From Streptomyces sp. 549 (GTDB taxonomy: Bacteria; Actinomycetota; Actinomycetes; Streptomycetales; Streptomycetaceae), in the NCBI RefSeq assembly GCF_030124175.1, contig NZ_JASKMT010000007.1:62001-126000 (forward strand): 64,000 bases of DNA, read 5' to 3'. This document shows positions 1 to 7,244 of the stretch, in pieces. The notes beneath the pieces were generated by a model. That model saw nothing but the letters and a program-made list of their open reading frames with translations. It did not search any database and was not told the origin of the DNA. Positions within the stretch are counted from its first letter, which is position 1. Every line of letters starts with the position of its first letter. Position numbers and translations under genes: made by a program.

Positions 1-231
1 GAACACCCAGTCGCCGCAGCCCATGAAGTAGGAGGAGAGCGCGTAGTACTCGTAGTCGTCCTTGCCGAACTCCGTCCGCCGGGTGATCCAGTCGGTGAAG
101 TGCAGGTTGGCGTGCACCACCTCGGCCTCCGCGCCGGGCGTGCGCTCGTTGACGCTGCGCTTGAGGATGCCCAGCGCGAGCGAGGGCAGGTCGATCGGTG
201 ACCAGGGCATGTTGACCAGCAGCACTCGCAT
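1..231 (-). CDS. RiPP maturation radical SAM protein, B12-binding N-terminus (5' part only)
   Basis: Only the first 77 codons are visible; the rest lies beyond the left edge. The ATG at 231 follows a strong GGAGGAG ribosome site. The N-terminus MRVLLVNMPWSPIDLPSLAL is typical of the 'ribosomal peptide maturation radical SAM protein 1' family (B12-binding fold, then radical SAM domain), whose members are proposed C-methyltransferases of ribosomal peptides. The radical SAM cluster-binding cysteines are outside the window, so catalysis cannot be verified. It lies downstream of a 39-residue peptide gene, an S9 peptidase and an MFS exporter in the same direction, which fits a RiPP cluster. Family call is by sequence memory; the exact reaction is inference. 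Confidence 0.8.
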   Translation of the reverse strand, partial: MRVLLVNMPWSPIDLPSLALGILKRSVNERTPGAEAEVVHANLHFTDWITRRTEFGKDDYEYYALSSYFMGCGDWVF

Positions 232-294
232 GGCAGCTCCTCCGGGGCAGTGTCGGGTGGGGCGTGGCGGTCGGGCGGCCGTCGCGCCGGGGGG

Positions 295-324
295 CCGGCC
301 CGGCCGCGCGCGCGGCCGGGCCGG
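295..324. terminator. 30-bp perfect palindrome between precursor peptide and maturase
   Basis: The 30 bases are a perfect inverted repeat centred at 309/310, all G and C, giving a stem of about 13 bp with a 4-nt loop. It sits 9 bases beyond the stop codon of the precursor gene and before the maturase ribosome site. No U-run follows on the minus strand. A partial terminator or mRNA-end stabiliser that makes the peptide transcript more abundant than the enzyme transcript is the likeliest role (inference). Confidence 0.7.
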
Positions 325-333
325 GGCGCTCGG

Positions 334-453
334 TCAGTCCTCCTCCACTTCCTCCGCGTTGCGGAACGGAATGGTCACAGTGATGCCGATGCTCGGCTTG
401 CGGTTCTCCTCGTCACCCTCGAGCGGGTCGTTGTGGATGATGTCCTTCTGCAT
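334..453 (-). CDS. Candidate RiPP precursor peptide, 39 aa
   Basis: Short gene with one of the strongest ribosome sites in the window (GGAGGAGGT, 6 bases before ATG at 453). It lies 22 bases after the S9 peptidase stop and upstream of the radical SAM maturase. Residues 1-20 are polar and acidic and would be the leader; residues 21-32 hold a short Ser/Ile/Gly/Thr/Val/Pro/Phe stretch (SIGITVTIPFRN); the tail EEVEED is very acidic. There is no Cys, Trp or Tyr, so thioether rings from Cys, thiazoles and Trp/Tyr cross-links are excluded. Methylation, epimerisation or Thr/Ser chemistry remain possible. I do not recognise it as a known family; the assignment rests on size, ribosome site and position. 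Confidence 0.75.
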   Translation of the reverse strand: MQKDIIHNDPLEGDEENRKPSIGITVTIPFRNAEEVEED

Positions 454-475
454 GTCGCCACCTCCTCCCTCGGTG

Positions 476-2401
476 TCATGGCTGGTCGTCCCGGCGGCCG
501 GGCAGGGCCGTGGAACGGTCGGCCCTGGGGGTCCCGCCCCGGTCGGGGCGGGCGGTCGGGTGGGCCTGCGGAGGGTCCCGCAGGTGCCGGTGCAGGAACG
601 TCACGGCCCGCCGCAGGGCGGTCACGTGGTCCTCGGCGTGGTAGCCGTCGTGCCCGGAGTCCAGCCACAGCTCCTCGTGCGGCACGGAGGCCGTGCGCAG
701 CGCGGCGAGGTAGCGGCGGACCTGTCCGGGCGGGCACTTGGTGTCGCGGGCACCGGCCACCACCAGCACCGGCGCGCGCACCGCCGCCGCGTAGGTCAGC
801 GGCGAGCTGCGGGCGTACCGGCCGGGCACCTCGTCCGGGGTGCCGCCGTGCAGCTGCTCGTCCAGCGCCCGCAGCGCGGGGGTGCCGGTGCGGTAGGCCT
901 CCACGGAGTCCGCGACGGGTTTCACCGCCACTCCCGCCCGCCACAGCCCCGGCTGCGTGCCGAGCGCCAGGAGCGCCAGGTAGCCGCCCCAGGAGGTGCC
1001 CCACAGCCCGACGGCGTCCGGCCGGGCGAGACCGCGGCGGACCAGGTCGGCCCGTACCGCGACGAGGTCGGCGACCTGGGTGAGGCCGACGCCGTCCGCC
1101 GACGCGGCCCGCCAGCGCGGCCCGTAGCCGGTGGAGCCGCGGTAGTTGGCCCTGGCCACCGCGAATCCGGAGGCGACCAGGGAGTGCACCATCGGGTCGT
1201 AGGCGTCGCGGTCGTGGTCGGCCGGGCCGCCGTGCAGCAGGAGGACCAGCGGCGCGACGTCCCCCGGGGCGTGGTCGGGACGGCTCAGCAGGGTGTGCAC
1301 AGGGCCCTGCGGCCCGGGCGTCCACAGGTCTTCGTGGTGGCCGGGTACCCGCTCGGGCAGCTCGGCGAGGCCCGGCAGCGGGGTGCCGGCGGTGGAGCAC
1401 AGGCGGGGCGCGGTGACGGCGTCGGTCCACAGGTAGTGCACGTCGCCGCCCGGCCGGGGCGCGGCGTCCAGCAGGGTGCCGCGCGGAGTGCGTACCGGGC
1501 GCAACGTGCCCGTGTCCAGGTCGGCCGTCCACAGGGAGCTGCGGCCCGCCCGGTCCTGGCGGACCAGTGCGGCCCGCGCGTCCGGGTACCAGCGGGCGGA
1601 GATCTCGGTGCGGAACCACCAGGGCTGCAGCCGCAGTCCGTTGCCGCGGCTCCAGCACGCCAGCCGGTAGCCGCCCTGGTGCTCGGCGATCAGCAGCAGT
1701 TCCGCCTGCGGGGACGACGGAGAGAACCCCAGCGCCCACAACCGGCCGTCGCGTCCCGACAGCTCGGTGACGTGCTGGCCGGCCGAGGTCAGCACGGTCA
1801 CCGCCCGCACCGAGCCGGCGGCGCCCGCCACCGCCAGCAGGCCGCCGCAGGGCGAGAGGCCGGCGAGGCGGCCGGGACGGCGGCTGCGGTACACCGGGCG
1901 CGCCGCCTCACCGCGCCGCCCCAGCCACACCGAGAACCCGGCGGCGCCTCCGACACCGACCGCGGTCCGTCCCCCCGCGCTGGTCGCCAGCCCCAGCGGA
2001 GTGCCCAGCGGCACCCCGCACAGGCCGGGGGAGTGCGGGCCGCCGGCGAACTCCTGCACCCGCCAGCGCCCGTGCCCGTCCACCCGTGCCGGGCCGCCGC
2101 ATGTGCTGCCGTCGTCGTGGACGCCGCCGCCACCGTCGTCGTCCGGCGGGTGCTCGTCGAACCACCACACCCAGCCGTCGGCGTCGATGCTGCCGTGCAC
2201 CGTGCCGCGCGGCCGGTCGGTGACCTGCCGGCTCCGCCCCGAGGCCGCGTTCCAGGTGAACACCTCGCACCGGCCGCCCGCGTCACCGGCGAGGACCATC
2301 AGCCGCGGGTCGCGGGCGCACACCTCGGGCAGCGCCGCCCGGTACATCCGGTAGCCCGGCTCCGGGGCAGGGCCGGCGGGGCGTCCGCCGGGCCCGGTCA
2401 C
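476..2401 (-). CDS. S9 family (prolyl-oligopeptidase type) serine peptidase
   Basis: A 641-residue protein with a divergent beta-propeller N-terminal half (about 1-380) and an alpha/beta-hydrolase C-terminal half. The catalytic set is visible: GTSWGG with Ser470, Asp in VAGARDTKCPP and His in SGHDGYH; HGGP forms the usual oxyanion segment. There is no signal peptide, so it should act in the cytosol. The GTG start at 2401 overlaps the exporter stop (GTGA), which implies translational coupling. S9 peptidases serve as leader peptidases in some RiPP pathways; here it directly precedes the candidate precursor gene, so removal of the leader is the probable role (inference). A detoxifying or general peptidase cannot be excluded. 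Confidence 0.85.
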   Translation of the reverse strand: MTGPGGRPAGPAPEPGYRMYRAALPEVCARDPRLMVLAGDAGGRCEVFTWNAASGRSRQVTDRPRGTVHGSIDADGWVWWFDEHPPDDDGGGGVHDDGSTCGGPARVDGHGRWRVQEFAGGPHSPGLCGVPLGTPLGLATSAGGRTAVGVGGAAGFSVWLGRRGEAARPVYRSRRPGRLAGLSPCGGLLAVAGAAGSVRAVTVLTSAGQHVTELSGRDGRLWALGFSPSSPQAELLLIAEHQGGYRLACWSRGNGLRLQPWWFRTEISARWYPDARAALVRQDRAGRSSLWTADLDTGTLRPVRTPRGTLLDAAPRPGGDVHYLWTDAVTAPRLCSTAGTPLPGLAELPERVPGHHEDLWTPGPQGPVHTLLSRPDHAPGDVAPLVLLLHGGPADHDRDAYDPMVHSLVASGFAVARANYRGSTGYGPRWRAASADGVGLTQVADLVAVRADLVRRGLARPDAVGLWGTSWGGYLALLALGTQPGLWRAGVAVKPVADSVEAYRTGTPALRALDEQLHGGTPDEVPGRYARSSPLTYAAAVRAPVLVVAGARDTKCPPGQVRRYLAALRTASVPHEELWLDSGHDGYHAEDHVTALRRAVTFLHRHLRDPPQAHPTARPDRGGTPRADRSTALPGRRDDQP

Positions 2402-3684
2402 GGTGTGCCCTCCGCCAGCGTGCCGCGCGCGGCACGCGCCGTCGTGTGCACGGCCAGTGCCGCGAGCAGCACCGCGCAGCCCAGCGCGGTGGCGGTGGCG
2501 CCGGCGAACGCCGCCAGCGTCCCGGCGGCGACCGGGGCGAGCGCCGCCGCGGCGCCCGCCGTCGTCGCCAGCGCGGTGCCGGTACGCGACTGCAACGGAA
2601 CCGGTGTCACCCGGATCGCCCGCGACTGGAGCACGACGACGGTGACCGGAAGCAGCAGCGACAGGGCGGCGAAAAGCAGGCCGTACACCCACACCCGGTC
2701 GCTCACGACCAGCCCCAGGGCCGGCGGCACCAGTAGCCAGGACACCGTCGGCAGCAGCCGGGAGGCGGGCAGCAGCCGGCTCGCGCGCGGCGCGAGCAGC
2801 GCGCCCACCAGCCCGGCGGCGCCGCCGGCGGCGAGTACCGCGCCCACCGGTGCGGCGGCCGTTCCGCTGCCGTGCAGCGCGAAGATCGTGCCGTAGCAGA
2901 GCGCGCCGAGCAGACCGCTGACGGCCGTGGTCCACAGCAGTACGAACCGCAGGAAGGGCGTCCTGCGCACGAAGGCCAGGCCTGCGGCCAGCTCGGCGCC
3001 GAACCCGGCCCACGCCCCGCGGGCCCCGGCCCGCCCGCCGTCCGTCCTGTCCGGCGGCACGGCGGCGTCCGCGGCCGGGTCGAGGTTGCCGCGCATCGCC
3101 CGGACACATCCGGCGGCGACCAGGTAGGACGCGGCGTCGGCCAGGAACGGCAGCCAGCGGGCGAGTTGGAACAGCACCCCGCCCAGCAGCGGGCCGGCGA
3201 CGAGCGCCGCCTGCTCGCCCGCCTGTAATCGTGAGACGGCGCGCGGGTACCCGTCCGGCGGCACGACGACGGCGAGGGTGCCACGTGCGGCGGCCTCGTG
3301 GCAGGAGGTGGAGGTCCGCTCCACGGCCACCGCCGCGAACAGGTGCCACAGCGCCGGTTCGCTGCCGGCCGCCGCCACCGCGATCGAGGCCATGGCGCCG
3401 GCCGAGACGAGGGCGGAGCCGAGCATCACCGTGCGCCGCGCGCCCCGGTCGGCCAGCACCGCGGCGAACGGTGCCAGCAGCAGACCGCAGGCCGCGGACG
3501 CTCCGGCGACCACCCCGACCACGGCGGGGGAGGTGCCCGTCGCGAGCAGGAGCAGCGGCAACGCCAGCCCTGACACCTGGGTGCCCAGCGCGTCGGTGGT
3601 GCCGGCCCACCAGAACAGCCGGAAGTCGTGCGGTGCGGCGGCCCCGGGCCGCTGCGAGGTTCCCCCTGCCGGGACGGCGGTCAT
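2398..3684 (-). CDS. MFS transporter, probable RiPP exporter
   Basis: A 428-residue integral membrane protein with about 12 hydrophobic segments and the MFS loop motif ADRGARR between segments 2 and 3. The set resembles the MFS_3/enterobactin-exporter-like group seen in natural-product clusters. ATG at 3684 is preferred over the adjacent TTG at 3687; the ribosome site is weak. Its stop overlaps the start of the S9 peptidase by 4 bases. Residue 153 is encoded by TTA (bases 3226-3228), the codon read by the bldA tRNA in Streptomyces. As first gene of the visible operon it would make exporter, peptidase and precursor expression development-linked (inference). Confidence 0.85.
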   Translation of the reverse strand: MTAVPAGGTSQRPGAAAPHDFRLFWWAGTTDALGTQVSGLALPLLLLATGTSPAVVGVVAGASAACGLLLAPFAAVLADRGARRTVMLGSALVSAGAMASIAVAAAGSEPALWHLFAAVAVERTSTSCHEAAARGTLAVVVPPDGYPRAVSRLQAGEQAALVAGPLLGGVLFQLARWLPFLADAASYLVAAGCVRAMRGNLDPAADAAVPPDRTDGGRAGARGAWAGFGAELAAGLAFVRRTPFLRFVLLWTTAVSGLLGALCYGTIFALHGSGTAAAPVGAVLAAGGAAGLVGALLAPRASRLLPASRLLPTVSWLLVPPALGLVVSDRVWVYGLLFAALSLLLPVTVVVLQSRAIRVTPVPLQSRTGTALATTAGAAAALAPVAAGTLAAFAGATATALGCAVLLAALAVHTTARAARGTLAEGTP

Positions 3685-4204
3685 CAACCCGCCCGCTCAC
3701 CCGGCCTGTGCGTCTGCCGCGCGGTGGTCGCCGCGCGCTGGCCACGTGCCACGTGCCATCACCCCGTTCACGAACGCCTCGTGAAGATCATCTGAATCGA
3801 TGGTGCAAGGTGCGGTGGAACTGTGCCGGTCCTGAGTCGGGGTGAGCTTAGCCACGGCCCCCGCAGCCCACAAGGAGAGCGCGGGCGTCCGCTTCGGTGC
3901 CCCGCGCCCGCTGTGTGTCGGTCCGCAACGCCCGGCCGAGCCGGGCGTTGCGGCTCCGGCGGTGCCGGCGGCTCCGGCGGCCGGCGGCGGGACGGCGAGC
4001 GCCCCCCGCGAGGGGCCCGCGACCGGTCCGATCCGCACAGCTGATCTGGGGAAACGATTCGGTCCGCCGTGCGCCGGGGCGCGCGCCGGACGGATAAGTA
4101 CACATACTGGGCCGTGCGGGTGAAGGACCAGAACTATTGCGAATCCAGCGAGTTGACCAGTTTGCTCCGGCAGCGGGGCACTCCAGGATTCGGAAGGAAC
4201 ACTC
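3685..4204. other. 520-bp divergent intergenic region (RiPP operon / rodlin)
   Basis: No convincing gene is seen in either direction. It must carry the promoters of the exporter (minus) and of the first rodlin (plus). The left part has a repeated CACGTG-type word (GGCCACGTGCCACGTGCC, about 3739-3756). The middle is a run of GGCGGC/CTCCGG repeats (about 3950-4000) after a strong hairpin at 3923-3953. Around 4090-4200 the sequence is less GC-rich, as expected of the rodlin promoter and leader. Confidence 0.5.
3923..3953. terminator. 13-bp hairpin inside a divergent promoter region
   Basis: A perfect 13-bp stem (3923-3935 with 3941-3953) closes a 5-base loop. No T-run follows on either strand. 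Its place between two divergent genes, where no annotated transcript ends, is unusual; it may terminate an unannotated small RNA or act as a structured leader. Confidence 0.5.
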
Positions 4205-4618
4205 GTGATCAAGAAGACCCTCGCCACGGCTGCTGTGGCGGCTTCTGTTGTCGGCGTGGCCGGTATGGCAGCCACCCCCGCCATGGCGGTTGGTGACCAC
4301 GGTCACACCACGACCAACGGCAACGGCGCGATGCAGAAGTACGGCAACACGACCACGGGCGGCTACATGAGCCCGAACATGAGCCTGGTCAACGGCTCGC
4401 TGAACAAGCCGTGTGTTGTCGTTCTGGGCGACAAGGCCAACGTGGGCAGCCTCGTGGGCCTGGTGCCGATCACCGTTCAGGACATCCTCACCAGCTCCAA
4501 CGCGCAGAACTGCACCGAGAACTCCAGCCAGATCGACGGCGACGACCCGCTGTCGCACGTTCTGTCGGAGATCTCGCTGCTCTCCGAGAACGGTTCGGGC
4601 GCGGTTCGCGGCGGCTGA
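4205..4618 (+). CDS. rdlA: Rodlin protein (first of two)
   Basis: A 137-residue secreted protein with a Sec signal peptide (MIKK, hydrophobic core, cut after TPAMA at about residue 28). The mature part VGDHGHTTTNGN... ends in DPLSHVLSEISLLSENG, the typical rodlin pattern, with two cysteines. Rodlins assemble with chaplins into the paired-rod surface layer of aerial hyphae and spores. GTG at 4205 follows a GGAAGGA ribosome site. It is 85% identical (117 of 137 positions by eye) to the next gene and is closed by a strong terminator, so each copy has its own transcript. The symbol reflects family membership; which copy matches RdlA is arbitrary. Confidence 0.92.
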   Translation: MIKKTLATAAVAASVVGVAGMAATPAMAVGDHGHTTTNGNGAMQKYGNTTTGGYMSPNMSLVNGSLNKPCVVVLGDKANVGSLVGLVPITVQDILTSSNAQNCTENSSQIDGDDPLSHVLSEISLLSENGSGAVRGG

Positions 4619-4631
4619 TCAACGCCGCTGG

Positions 4632-4668
4632 AGCCCGGGCCGCCGAACCTCGTTCGGCGGCCCGGGCT
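4632..4668 (+). terminator. Strong terminator after first rodlin
   Basis: A perfect 17-bp stem (4632-4648 with 4652-4668) has a 3-base loop and is followed by a T-rich stretch (TGCCTTTCTCCTTTCTCC). It lies 13 bases after the stop codon and insulates the two rodlin genes. Confidence 0.9.
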
Positions 4669-5039
4669 GCCTTTCTCCTTTCTCCCACGCACTTGCCGCT
4701 GGGCCGCCTCGGCGGTCCCACCGGTTCCGCTGCCCGACGGGTGGCCCACCCGGCTGCTCCCCGGCACGTCCGGACCAGGGCCGTGCCCGGAGCGGCAGTC
4801 GCCCGGGCGCCCCGGCCCTCCCCCGGGCCGTCCGGACGGCGCCGCGGCCTGTGCCGCCGCGTGCCGCCCGGCCCACGGCGGCGAAGCGCAGAGCGGCACA
4901 GCGCCGAAGCAGTACCGAGCAGTGCACGGCAGCTCGCAGCAGCACCGCGCAGCACCACGATTCAGCTGTCACTCCGCCGGCCGACCCCCTGCATCCCCAC
5001 CGGCGGCGGGGAATCAACCATTCGGAAGAAGGACCTCCC

Positions 5040-5453
5040 GTGATCAAGAAGACCCTCGCCACCGCCGCTGTCGCCGTCTCCGTCGTCGGTGTCGGCGCTG
5101 CCGCCGCCACCCCCGCCATGGCGGTCGGTGACCACGGCCACACCACGACCAACGGCAACGAGGCCGTCCAGAAGTACGGCAACACCACCACCGGTGGCTA
5201 CATGAGCCCGAACATGAGCCTGGTCAACGGCACGGCCAACAAGCTGTGCGCCGTGGTCCTGGGTGACAAGCTCAACGTGGGCAGCCTCGTCGGTGTCGTG
5301 CCGGTCACCGTCCAGGACATCGCCACCAGCTCCAACGCGCAGAACTGCTCCGAGAACTCCACCCAGATCGACGGTGACGACCCGCTGTCGCACATCCTGT
5401 CGGACATCTCGCTGCTCTCGGAGAACGGCGCCAGCGCGGTCCGCGGCGGCTGA
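5040..5453 (+). CDS. rdlB: Rodlin protein (second of two)
   Basis: A 137-residue paralogue of the gene at 4205, with the same start (GTG at 5040, VIKKTLATAAVA), signal peptide ending TPAMA, two cysteines and C-terminal DPLSHILSDISLLSENG. AAGGA lies upstream as ribosome site. The preceding 370 bases contain no gene but many CAGC/GCAGC-rich words. The two copies differ at 20 positions, mostly conservative and partly in the signal peptide. In S. coelicolor rdlA and rdlB are divergent; here they are head-to-tail, which suggests an independent duplication or rearrangement (inference). Confidence 0.92.
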   Translation: MIKKTLATAAVAVSVVGVGAAAATPAMAVGDHGHTTTNGNEAVQKYGNTTTGGYMSPNMSLVNGTANKLCAVVLGDKLNVGSLVGVVPVTVQDIATSSNAQNCSENSTQIDGDDPLSHILSDISLLSENGASAVRGG

Positions 5454-5488
5454 TCCTCCCCCTGGCTCGGGCCTCCTGGCTCGCGCAT

Positions 5489-5518
5489 CGGGCCGCCGGC
5501 TGACGTGGCGGCGGCCCG
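5489..5518 (+). terminator. Probable terminator after second rodlin
   Basis: A 10-bp GC stem (5489-5498 with 5509-5518) closes a 10-base loop 35 bases after the stop codon. There is no T-run. Confidence 0.6.
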
Positions 5519-5577
5519 GTCCCTGCCGGCGGTGCGGCCCGCGGATTCACCTCCGTCCGCGCGGCGCCCCGCTGGCC

Positions 5578-5616
5578 GTCCCCCCTTCCGGGCACTCCAC
5601 GACCGGAAGGGGGGAC
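5578..5616. terminator. 14-bp hairpin between rodlin and sugar kinase
   Basis: Perfect stem 5578-5591 with 5603-5616 and an 11-base loop, about 95 bases before the sugar kinase start. It may be a second rodlin terminator or a structured leader of the kinase mRNA. Confidence 0.55.
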
Positions 5617-5709
5617 CTGCCATGTCCGGGTTACCGGCCGGTCAGGTCGGCAAGAGCCGAGGCACCTCACCGTTCGAGGATCGGCCCGGGGTGGGGCATC
5701 ATCTCCCCC

Positions 5710-7161
5710 ATGGGGATAGTCGCCGGTCTGGACAGCTCGTCTGATTTCACACGTATCGTCATCTGCGACGCCGACACGGGGGCCGTGGTCCGGCAGGGCC
5801 ATGCCGCGCACCCGCACGCCGCCCCGGATGGCACGGCCCGGCGCACCGAGATCGACCCGCAGGCGTGGCTGATGTCGCTGGGCGAGGCCGCCTCGGGCGG
5901 TCTGCTCGAAGGGGTCCAGGCGATCGGAGTCTCCGCCCAGCAGCAGGGAGTGGTGGCGCTGGACCGCGGCGGCAACGCCGTGCGGCCCGCGCTTGTAGGC
6001 AACGACCCGCGGGCGCAGACCGCCGCCGCCGACCTGGTGGACGGGCTCGGCAGCAAGGAGGCGTGGGCCCAGGCGGTGGGGTGCGTGCCGCAGGCGGGCC
6101 AACCGGTCGCGAAGCTGCGGTGGCTGGCCCGGCAGGAACCCGACGCCGCCGCCCGGGTGGCCGCCGTGCTCCAGCCCCACGACTGGCTCACCTGGCAACT
6201 GCTCGGCCGGCCCGCGCGCCGGGTCACCGACCGGGGCGACGCCTCCGGCACCGGCTACTGGTCGGCTGCCACCGGCAGTTGGCGGCCCGACCTGGTGGAA
6301 CTCGCACTGGGCCACCAGGTCGCGCTGCCCGAGGTGATCGGCCCGGCCGAAGCAGCCGGGCACACGCCCGAGGGCCTGCTGATCTCCGCCGGCACCGGCG
6401 AGACCATGGCCGCCGCCTTCGGGCTGGGCATCAGCCCCGGCGACGCGGTGGTCTCCCTCGGGGCCTCCGGCTCGGTCTCCGTCGTGCACCACGAGGCGCT
6501 GGTGGACCCCTCCGGCACCATCTCGTCCTACGCGGACGCCACCGGCATGCACATGCCGGTGGTGCGCACGCTCAACGCGGTGCGGGTGCTCCGCGGCACC
6601 GCGGAACTGCTCGGCACCGACCTGGCGGGGCTGTCGGAGCTGGCCGCCGACTCCAGCCCCGGTTCCTACGGGCTGGTGCTGCTGCCGTACCTCGAAGGTG
6701 AACGCACACCCGACCTGCCGCATACCGCCGGCACCCTGGCGGGCCTTCGCCGGGAGTCGATGAAGCCCGAGCACCTGGCCCGGGCCGCGTTCGAGGGCAT
6801 GCTGTGCGGGCTGGCCGACGCCCTGGACGTGGTGCGCGAACGCGGAGTGCAGGTGCGGCGGGTCTTCCTGCTCGGTGCGGCGGCGGAACTGCCCGCCGTG
6901 CAGCAGATGGCGCCGAGCCTCTTCGGCGCCGGAGTGGTCGTGCCGCAGCCGGCCGACTACACCACCCTCGGCGCCGCCCGGCAGGCCGCGTGGGCGCTGG
7001 GAGTATCCCGCGGCACGCTCTCGCCGCACGAGCCGCCCCGCTGGCCGGCGGCGGCCGGCAGCCGGTTCGACCCCGGCGAGGACGGTCCCCTCGGCCACGC
7101 GGTGCGCCAGCAGTACATCGCCGTACGGGACCAGGTCCACCCCGGCGCCTTCGGCCGCTGA
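5710..7161 (+). CDS. FGGY-family carbohydrate kinase (xylulokinase-like)
   Basis: A 483-residue two-domain kinase that phosphorylates a free sugar or ketose with ATP. The N-terminal GLDSSSDFTRIVI is the FGGY phosphate-binding start; DRGDASGTGYW and LGASGSVSVV lie in the middle, and the C-terminal FGGY segment with LLPYLEGERTPDLPHTAGTL and VFLLGAAAELPAVQQMAPSLFG resembles xylulokinases. ATG at 5710 gives this conserved N-terminus; the ribosome site is poor. Substrate cannot be fixed by eye: D-xylulose is the default. It stands alone between the rodlins and the convergent sigma factor gene, with no sugar genes beside it. Confidence 0.85.
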   Translation: MGIVAGLDSSSDFTRIVICDADTGAVVRQGHAAHPHAAPDGTARRTEIDPQAWLMSLGEAASGGLLEGVQAIGVSAQQQGVVALDRGGNAVRPALVGNDPRAQTAAADLVDGLGSKEAWAQAVGCVPQAGQPVAKLRWLARQEPDAAARVAAVLQPHDWLTWQLLGRPARRVTDRGDASGTGYWSAATGSWRPDLVELALGHQVALPEVIGPAEAAGHTPEGLLISAGTGETMAAAFGLGISPGDAVVSLGASGSVSVVHHEALVDPSGTISSYADATGMHMPVVRTLNAVRVLRGTAELLGTDLAGLSELAADSSPGSYGLVLLPYLEGERTPDLPHTAGTLAGLRRESMKPEHLARAAFEGMLCGLADALDVVRERGVQVRRVFLLGAAAELPAVQQMAPSLFGAGVVVPQPADYTTLGAARQAAWALGVSRGTLSPHEPPRWPAAAGSRFDPGEDGPLGHAVRQQYIAVRDQVHPGAFGR

Positions 7162-7180
7162 CCCCGGACCGAGCCCCTGG

Positions 7181-7235
7181 CCCGCACCCGCACCAGCCCG
7201 CGCCCGCGCCCGCCCGGAACCGTGGTGGGTGCGGG
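7181..7235. terminator. Possible bidirectional terminator
   Basis: Nine-base arms CCCGCACCC (7181-7189) and GGGTGCGGG (7227-7235) flank a 37-base loop between the converging kinase and sigma-factor genes. Weak candidate. Confidence 0.35.
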
Positions 7236-7244
7236 CGGGCCGGG

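Noticed and set aside
62..2896. Long plus-strand open frame (944 codons) over the RiPP operon
   Set aside because: Arg/Gly/Pro/Ala-rich translation with no domain; it is antisense to the S9 peptidase and MFS genes, whose motifs are clear. GC-rich DNA gives such frames by chance.
3697..3770. Short minus-strand frame ending 9 bases before the MFS exporter, considered as a second precursor peptide
   Set aside because: Only weak GTG starts, no ribosome site and no similarity to the 39-residue peptide.
5622..5744. Short frame MSGLPAGQVGKS overlapping the sugar kinase start
   Set aside because: No ribosome site, overlaps the kinase N-terminus, low-complexity composition.
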